Of a DNA stretch of 18,429 nt, positions 13,384 to 18,429 are shown piece by piece. Position numbers and translations under genes: made by a program. Source of the stretch: Erysipelotrichaceae bacterium UBA2227 (GTDB lineage: Bacteria; Bacillota_I; Bacilli_A; Erysipelotrichales; Erysipelotrichaceae); the NCBI GenBank assembly GCA_002348095.1, contig DDYT01000044.1:1-18429 (forward strand). Direction: 5' to 3'. The stretch's first letter is position 1. Each line of letters begins with the position of its first letter. Below the pieces are notes generated by a model. The model was not told the DNA's origin and did not search any database. It saw nothing but the letters and a program-made list of their open reading frames with translations.

Positions 13384-14282
13384 CCAAAATAAAGAAAAAA
13401 GAGCGAGGTGTGGAATTTAAGCAAAGAGTCGTTCCTTACATGTTCCTCGCACCGAATCTGCTCATATTCTCCATATTTATCATATTACCCGCACTCATCG
13501 GACTGTACTACTCCTTTACAGATGTTACACTCTTTACCTTCGACGGTTTTGATTTTGTCGGTTTTAAAAACTATATCAAACTGTTGGACAATGAATACTT
13601 TGTCAAAGCCTTTATCAATACGATCACATTGGTGGTCGTGGTCGTTCCCTTAATGTACGTGGCATCACTTGCCATGGCCGTACTGATCGTTCAACCGCTT
13701 AAAGCCAAAGGACTGTTTCGCGCCGTTTATTATTGGCCGGTCATGATATCTGCCATTGTCGTCGGTATCATGTGGAACTGGATTTTGGCCGGAAACTTCA
13801 GTATTTTCAATATTATCCTGAAAACCATGGGTATTGAGTCCATGAAAACGCTGACCGACCCGACCTTTGCCTGGTGGTCCGTTGTCTTTGCACTGGTTTG
13901 GTCAAGAGCCGGCTATTATATGATCATCTTTATGGCCGCATTACTCAGCATTCCGGTTGCACTGTATGAAGCATCGGACATTGACGGTGCCAATAAACTG
14001 CAAAAATTCCTGTACATCACTTATCCGGCCATCCGGCCTGCACGACTGATGGTATTTATACTGACAACCATGGAAATATTCAAAGTCTATCCACTGGTCG
14101 TAACCTTGACCGGAGGCGGACCGCATCGTGCGACGTATTTCACGGTTCAATACATTTATGAAGTAGCCTTTAAAGAATATCAGGTAGGATCGGCCAGTGC
14201 GATGTCAATGATCATGTTGTTGATTGTCACGGTCTTCACTGCCGCAAACTTCTTTTTATCGAAAAGAGGTGAGAACGTATGA
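13380..14282 (+). CDS. ABC sugar transporter permease (MalF/UgpA type)
   Basis: This 300-residue inner-membrane permease of the CUT1 carbohydrate family has six predicted helices: a basic N-terminus, the first helix near 20-45, and others near 75-105, 115-135, 165-190, 220-240 and 270-290. The cytoplasmic EAA loop that contacts the ATPase is EASDIDGANKLQKFLYITYP (197-216). It pairs with the next gene to form the channel. The ATG overlaps the sulfoquinovosidase stop codon, and its own stop overlaps the next start, so translation is coupled. The likely cargo is sulfoquinovose or its glycosides, inferred from the operon. No ATPase gene is seen in the window. Confidence 0.93.
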   Translation: MTKIKKKERGVEFKQRVVPYMFLAPNLLIFSIFIILPALIGLYYSFTDVTLFTFDGFDFVGFKNYIKLLDNEYFVKAFINTITLVVVVVPLMYVASLAMAVLIVQPLKAKGLFRAVYYWPVMISAIVVGIMWNWILAGNFSIFNIILKTMGIESMKTLTDPTFAWWSVVFALVWSRAGYYMIIFMAALLSIPVALYEASDIDGANKLQKFLYITYPAIRPARLMVFILTTMEIFKVYPLVVTLTGGGPHRATYFTVQYIYEVAFKEYQVGSASAMSMIMLLIVTVFTAANFFLSKRGENV

Positions 14283-15094
14283 AAAAGGCAAGCCTGCTGA
14301 CCTATCTCATATCCATCGTTTTCGCAGTTCTCTTTGTTCTGCCGGTATTGTACATCATTTTCTCCGCTTTCAAACCTTCTGTCGAACTGTTCTCGACGAA
14401 TCCGACATTTATACCCAGAAACTGGACTTTGGATAACTTCATCATCGCACTGAACAAAGGAAATTTCTCATTATACATTTTCAATACGTTCTTAGTCGCG
14501 ATATCCAGTACGATCATCGCTGTAATCATCAATACCATGGCGGGCTATGCATTATCCAAATTCCGCTTCAAAGGCGAAAACGTCATCATGTTACTCATAT
14601 TATCAACGATCATGTTGCCCTTGGAAGTCATCATGGTTCCGATTTTCTCCGTATTGCGATTCTTCAGACTGTACAACTCCTTGTGGGCACTGATCATTCC
14701 TCCGGCCGCAACGCCGACCGGAATCTTCTTAATGAGACAGTACTTACTGACAATTCCGGATGAAGTCATTCAGTCCGCCCGCATTGACGGCGCATCAGAA
14801 TGGCGCATCTTCTGGAGTATCATCCTGCCCAACGCCAAGCCGGCCATCGCTACACTATCCATATTCTCATTTATGTGGCGTTGGAACGATTACGTTTGGC
14901 CGCTAATTGCGATCAACTCGCCAAAAAGATATACGCTTCAATTGGCCATCGCAAATTTCTCGGGTGAGTTCGGCATTGACTATAACTCCATCATTGCGAT
15001 GAGTGCCTTAGCCATGATTCCGATGCTCATTGTCTTCCTGATCTTCCAACGTCAGTTCGTTCAGGGAACGGTTGAGAGCGGCATGAAGGGATAA
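14279..15094 (+). CDS. ABC sugar transporter permease (MalG/UgpE type)
   Basis: This 271-residue second permease subunit of the CUT1 type has six hydrophobic segments. The EAA loop is QSARIDGASEWRIFWSIILP (165-184). The N-terminus MKKASLLTYLISIVFAVLFVLPVLYIIFSAFK and the NTMAGYALSKFRFKG motif are typical of MalG-like subunits. It starts within an ATGA overlap with the first permease and ends 46 bp before the binding-protein gene. It should form a heterodimer with the upstream permease. Confidence 0.93.
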   Translation: MKKASLLTYLISIVFAVLFVLPVLYIIFSAFKPSVELFSTNPTFIPRNWTLDNFIIALNKGNFSLYIFNTFLVAISSTIIAVIINTMAGYALSKFRFKGENVIMLLILSTIMLPLEVIMVPIFSVLRFFRLYNSLWALIIPPAATPTGIFLMRQYLLTIPDEVIQSARIDGASEWRIFWSIILPNAKPAIATLSIFSFMWRWNDYVWPLIAINSPKRYTLQLAIANFSGEFGIDYNSIIAMSALAMIPMLIVFLIFQRQFVQGTVESGMKG

Positions 15095-15140
15095 CAACAC
15101 AGGTATTAATTAACATTAATATAAAAAAAGGGAGGATTCT

Positions 15141-16349
15141 ATGAAAAGAATACTTATTCTGCTGTTAGTCGTATTAGTCATCTCCGGCTTTAGTGCTTGT
15201 GCTAAGCAAGAACCTAAAGAACTACAGATGCTTTGGTGGAGCGATGGCACCGAAGGTCAAGTCATGCAAACATTGCTTACAGAATACGAAGCCAAAACAG
15301 GCGTAAAAATCGAATTAGTCGTCATTCCTTATGCTGATTACGAAGCCCGATTAGCAACCATGATCAGCGGAGGAGAAGCTCCTGCTCTTGCGCGCGTTAC
15401 CGAAGGACATCTGAATAACTTTAAAAGCAAAATTCTGAGTTTAAAAGGTGTTTATGACAGCGCTGGATTTACCAATCTTTTCTATAATGACGCAAAAGAA
15501 GTAATATCCTTGCCCATGGACATTACAGCCAACGGATTGTTCATTAATGTTGACTTGATGGATAAATATGGAGTCAACTATCCGAAACCAGGCGGTGCGA
15601 TTTGGACATGGGATCAATTTGAGACCGAAGTAAGTAAACTGCGTGCCGGTGTAGGTACCGATGTAAATTTCCCGGGTGTCTTTGATCCTCAGGCTCACCG
15701 TTTCTTCCCGATGGTTTATCAACATGGAACAAAAATATGGAATACACCTTATACAGCCAGTAATCTGACAGGCACGGCTGCTGTCAAAGCATTAACAAGA
15801 CTTGTAAAGTTCTATGAAACTGATTTGATTGACGATGCCGTGTTTGCCGGTTCAACCGCAGCGGCTCTGTTTAGAACCGGAGCTTATGGTTTCCATATGT
15901 CCGGCAACTGGAACGTCAGCAGTTATCAGGATTTGACATTCAACTGGACCGTTGTGCCAATGCCGAAAGAAGCCAACCGTGCAACGATTCTCGGCGGAAA
16001 ATCCATTGCTGCATTTATGGATTCCAACGCTCCTACAGAAGCCAAGAAGTTTATCACCTGGTTAGCCAAAGGTGAAAACCATGACAAATTTACCGGAGGT
16101 GTACCGTACTTGACCCCGCGTTTAGGCGCACAAGTAGACTATGGCAAATTTGCAGATGAATATGCTATTTTCCTTGATGAAATCGCCGCAACCGACGCTT
16201 CCTATGTACAAGACTGGTTAACTCAAGTTATGATCCCGGGTATGTATCCGATGATCAACGAAGCTATCCGCAAAGCTGCTGCCAAAGAAGTTACTCCGCT
16301 GCAAGCACTCCAAGAATTAGAAACAAAACTGAAAGAAGCAAAAAAATAA
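15141..16349 (+). CDS. ABC transporter sugar-binding lipoprotein
   Basis: This 402-residue extracellular solute-binding protein belongs to the family-1 (CUT1) group. The signal peptide ends in a lipobox around FSAC with lipidated Cys20, followed by the mature start AKQEPKELQMLWW. Typical segments are YEAKTGVKIELVVIPYADYEARLATMISGGEAPAL near the N-terminus and FRTGAYGFHMSGNWNVS about residue 245. It captures the sugar at the cell surface for the two permeases upstream. The start follows GGGAGGA. A 10-bp hairpin after the gene probably stabilises its message. Substrate identity (sulfoquinovose or sulfoquinovosyl glycerol) is inferred from the operon. I cannot assign the sulfonate-binding residues. 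Confidence 0.93.
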   Translation: MKRILILLLVVLVISGFSACAKQEPKELQMLWWSDGTEGQVMQTLLTEYEAKTGVKIELVVIPYADYEARLATMISGGEAPALARVTEGHLNNFKSKILSLKGVYDSAGFTNLFYNDAKEVISLPMDITANGLFINVDLMDKYGVNYPKPGGAIWTWDQFETEVSKLRAGVGTDVNFPGVFDPQAHRFFPMVYQHGTKIWNTPYTASNLTGTAAVKALTRLVKFYETDLIDDAVFAGSTAAALFRTGAYGFHMSGNWNVSSYQDLTFNWTVVPMPKEANRATILGGKSIAAFMDSNAPTEAKKFITWLAKGENHDKFTGGVPYLTPRLGAQVDYGKFADEYAIFLDEIAATDASYVQDWLTQVMIPGMYPMINEAIRKAAAKEVTPLQALQELETKLKEAKK

Positions 16350-16357
16350 TACAGACA

Positions 16358-16387
16358 CAGGGTGCTATACAAGTGTGTAGCACCCTG
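16358..16387 (+). other. Intercistronic hairpin after the binding-protein gene
   Basis: Perfect 10-bp arms CAGGGTGCTA / TAGCACCCTG with a 10-nt loop are followed by ACTCTTAAG, not a U-tract. Such hairpins after binding-protein genes commonly block 3' decay and raise the amount of binding protein relative to downstream genes. It may also terminate a fraction of transcripts. Confidence 0.65.
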
Positions 16388-16410
16388 ACTCTTAAGAAAG
16401 AAGGACACAT

Positions 16411-17751
16411 ATGAAACCGTTTGAATGTCTATATGTACCGATCGGTGTTTCGACTTTTCACTTAGAATCTGCTCAAAAAGCATTTGACGATTCAATCAAG
16501 CTGCTTAAAAGCATTGATGAAAACATGATTGTCAGCAGTGAAATGTTATTGTCTATCGAAACTCTTCTTCAGTATATCGATGGGAGAAATCCTGATTTAG
16601 TGATATTACAGAATGTAACCTTTGCCAACTCTGCGTATGCTACAGAAGTATTAAAACGTATTTCTGCTCCAGTACTGTTATGGACATTGCGAGAACCAGT
16701 GATCGATGGCGGAAGGCTCAGACTTAACTCATTAACCGGAGCATTCTCCGCAGGGTATGCCTACAAAGCCATGAGAAAAGACAAAATTTTCTATATGTAC
16801 GGCTCACCCGGCGATGATAGCATTCAAAGCAAACTGAAAAAGGTCATCGGTGCCGCAAAGTTGAAGCACGAAATGAAAAACGCCAATCTTCTGATGGTCG
16901 GACATACCCCGCAGGGATTCGGCTTCGGTCGTGCCCTCGATCTGGAAATGTCCTCAACTTTCGGCGTCAATGTGCTTGCGATTGAATCACGCGAACTGAC
17001 TAAGATTGCCCGGGAAATGAACATCGAAGATGCAAAGCATGAAGAAGAAAACATCAGCCGCCGAATGGTCGGGTTGGAAAATACCATAACGAAAAACCGA
17101 GTGGACTTTGTCAAACTGTACAAAGCCTATCAAGACTATATCGAGTTAAATCAAATCAAAGCCATTGCCTCGCGTTGCTGGCCGGATTTCTTCACGGATT
17201 ACGGCACTCCGGTATGCAGTGTCCTTGCCATGCTCAACGATCAAAACGTGGCAGCTGCCTGTGAAGCTGATGCCTACGGAGCACTAAGTATGTACATCGG
17301 CCAACAGTTGTCTTCGACACCGACCTATCTGGGCGATCCGGTTTCGATCGATGAAAATGAAAACACCATCACATTCTGGCATTGCGGAACGGCTGCCTGC
17401 GGTTTGGCGAGAAGAGATACCGGTGCCGCGGTTGGTGTACATCCCAACCGTAAGATCGGACCGACCATGGAATTTGGACTCAAAGAATGTCAAGAGGCCA
17501 CGATATTCAGAATCGGACGTAAACCGGATGGGACATTCAGATTTCTCATCATGGACGGAAAAGTTCTTGATAAGCCACAACAGTTTCTTGGAACCAGTGT
17601 CGTTGTCGAGGTAGAGCCCAAAGTCAATCCGCTCATCACTTCCATGGTTCAAGACGGATGGGAACCGCACTTTGTCGTAGTTTATGCCGATATTAAAGAA
17701 GAACTGGAATATTTAGCTCAACTGTTTGGGTGTGAAACAGTAAAATATTGA
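16411..17751 (+). CDS. Sulfoquinovose isomerase candidate (FucI/AraA superfamily)
   Basis: This 446-residue cytoplasmic aldose-ketose isomerase belongs to the L-fucose/L-arabinose isomerase fold. Likely metal ligands are Glu285 (AACEADAYGA), Asp309 (YLGDP) and His324 (FWHCG), with His344 also conserved-looking (GVHPNRKIGP). It is shorter than classical FucI (about 590 residues) and closer to the fucose-isomerase-like proteins used as sulfoquinovose isomerase in transaldolase- and transketolase-type sulfoglycolysis. In this operon it would convert sulfoquinovose to 6-deoxy-6-sulfofructose. The Shine-Dalgarno AAGAAGGA precedes the ATG. The stop codon overlaps the Shine-Dalgarno site of the transketolase gene. 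L-fucose use is unlikely, since no fucose genes are present. Confidence 0.85.
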   Translation: MKPFECLYVPIGVSTFHLESAQKAFDDSIKLLKSIDENMIVSSEMLLSIETLLQYIDGRNPDLVILQNVTFANSAYATEVLKRISAPVLLWTLREPVIDGGRLRLNSLTGAFSAGYAYKAMRKDKIFYMYGSPGDDSIQSKLKKVIGAAKLKHEMKNANLLMVGHTPQGFGFGRALDLEMSSTFGVNVLAIESRELTKIAREMNIEDAKHEEENISRRMVGLENTITKNRVDFVKLYKAYQDYIELNQIKAIASRCWPDFFTDYGTPVCSVLAMLNDQNVAAACEADAYGALSMYIGQQLSSTPTYLGDPVSIDENENTITFWHCGTAACGLARRDTGAAVGVHPNRKIGPTMEFGLKECQEATIFRIGRKPDGTFRFLIMDGKVLDKPQQFLGTSVVVEVEPKVNPLITSMVQDGWEPHFVVVYADIKEELEYLAQLFGCETVKY

Positions 17752-17762
17752 GGAGAAAAGAG

Positions 17763-18429
17763 ATGGAAAAAAGAGCATACTTAGAAGAAAAAGCGAAAGA
17801 GATCCGCCAGGAAACCTTGCGCTGCATCGGATCACTAGGCGTCGGTCATATCGGCGGAAGTCTTTCAATAGCTGATGTTTTGGCTGTACTGTATTTTGAC
17901 AAAATGAACGTCGATCCAAAGAACCCCGGAATGTTGAGCCGCGACCGCTTTATATTATCCAAAGGCCATGGAGGACCGGCCGTATATGCAACCCTTGCCA
18001 TAAAAGGATACTTTGACAGATCACTGCTACTTACACTCAACCAATCCAACACGAACTTACCGAGTCACACCGATAAAAATAAAACGGTCGGAGTCGATAT
18101 GACCACCGGTTCCTTGGGACAGGGATTCTCCGCAGCGGTGGGAATGGCTACGGCGGCTCAATTGGATGGATCAACTTTGACGGTCTATGCAATCATCGGT
18201 GATGGTGAAAGTCAGGAAGGCCAGATTTGGGAATCCGCCATGTTTGCCGGAAGTCGCGGACTGGACACCCTGATTGCCTTTACCGACTACAACAAACTTC
18301 AGATTGACGGTGCGGTCAGTGACATCAACGACGTTGCTCCTCTTGACAAAAAATGGGAAGCCTTCAATTGGAATGTTCAGGTCATTGACGGTCATGATGT
18401 ATTGGCCATTTCCCAAGCCATTGATACCG
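17763..18429 (+). CDS. Transketolase N-terminal (TPP-binding) subunit, partial
   Basis: The gene runs off the window after 222 codons. It is the thiamine-pyrophosphate half of a split transketolase. Motifs are His29 (GVGHIGGS), SKGHGGP with His69, His102 (LPSHTD), GSLGQGFSAAVGMA, and the TPP/Mg signature starting GDGESQEGQIWE (146-157) and closing with Asn177 in DYNK. The ATG follows AGGAG (17751-17755), which overlaps the isomerase stop. The C-terminal subunit is expected next. In the sulfo-TK route this enzyme takes sulfofructose and glyceraldehyde 3-phosphate to sulfoerythrose and xylulose 5-phosphate, then acts again on sulfoerythrulose to give sulfoacetaldehyde. A purely housekeeping transketolase is less likely given the tight linkage. 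Confidence 0.93.
   Translation, partial: MEKRAYLEEKAKEIRQETLRCIGSLGVGHIGGSLSIADVLAVLYFDKMNVDPKNPGMLSRDRFILSKGHGGPAVYATLAIKGYFDRSLLLTLNQSNTNLPSHTDKNKTVGVDMTTGSLGQGFSAAVGMATAAQLDGSTLTVYAIIGDGESQEGQIWESAMFAGSRGLDTLIAFTDYNKLQIDGAVSDINDVAPLDKKWEAFNWNVQVIDGHDVLAISQAIDT

Noticed and set aside
16411..17751. L-fucose or L-arabinose isomerase for ordinary sugar use
   Set aside because: It is much shorter than classical FucI and there are no fuculokinase, aldolase or ribulokinase genes. The neighbours are sulfoquinovosidase and transketolase.
1..18429. Mollicute-type recoding of UGA to tryptophan
   Set aside because: TGA ends several full-length genes (GH31, both permeases, isomerase) and tryptophan is TGG throughout.

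Overview
The window comes from a Gram-positive bacterium of the Firmicutes/Erysipelotrichia-Mollicutes neighbourhood. The grounds are strong purine-rich Shine-Dalgarno sites, a perfect match to the Firmicutes cre consensus, PTS genes, lipoproteins with short signal peptides and moderate-to-low GC. UGA is used as a normal stop and Trp is UGG, so the code is standard. I cannot name the species.

Layout. (1) 1-1203: an IS3-family insertion sequence on the minus strand, lying 27 bp beyond the nagA stop. (2) 1231-5206, leftward: an amino-sugar PTS operon of EIIA, EIIC (ascorbate/galactitol superfamily), a SIS-domain sugar isomerase-like protein, a small membrane protein and N-acetylglucosamine-6-phosphate deacetylase (nagA). 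The EIIB gene and a GntR/UTRA regulator (5405-6417) are transcribed divergently. Two palindromes sharing the core ATAATTGT lie between the two halves. (3) 6418-10540: accessory genes, comprising a DUF3784-like membrane protein, a DUF6273-type lipoprotein, a membrane-anchored NERD nuclease-like protein, a RelE/ribbon-helix-helix toxin-antitoxin pair with its own palindromic operator, a short DtxR-type metalloregulator with a doubtful start codon, and a probable GGDEF-domain remnant. (4) 10541-18429 (cut by the window end), rightward: a sugar catabolic operon with a strong promoter, a leader hairpin and a cre site. Its genes are a DUF4867 cupin-like protein, a GH31 glycosidase, two ABC sugar permeases, a sugar-binding lipoprotein, a fucose/arabinose-isomerase-superfamily protein and the N-terminal subunit of a split transketolase.

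The operon in (4) is the main find. The GH31 enzyme has every residue I remember as diagnostic of sulfoquinovosidase (E. coli YihQ Gln288, Arg301, Trp304, Asp405, Asp472, Tyr508), all at one constant offset of 15. With the isomerase and the transketolase it fits sulfoquinovose breakdown by the sulfoglycolytic transketolase (sulfo-TK) route. Sulfoquinovosides would be imported by the ABC transporter, hydrolysed to sulfoquinovose, isomerised to sulfofructose, and cut by transketolase to 4-deoxy-4-sulfoerythrose and then sulfoacetaldehyde, with xylulose 5-phosphate kept by the cell. The DUF4867 protein, first in the operon and with a cupin-like metal-site pattern, has no assigned step and is a candidate for one of the isomerisations. 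The transketolase C-terminal subunit, the sulfoacetaldehyde-processing enzymes and any exporter or regulator would lie to the right of the window.
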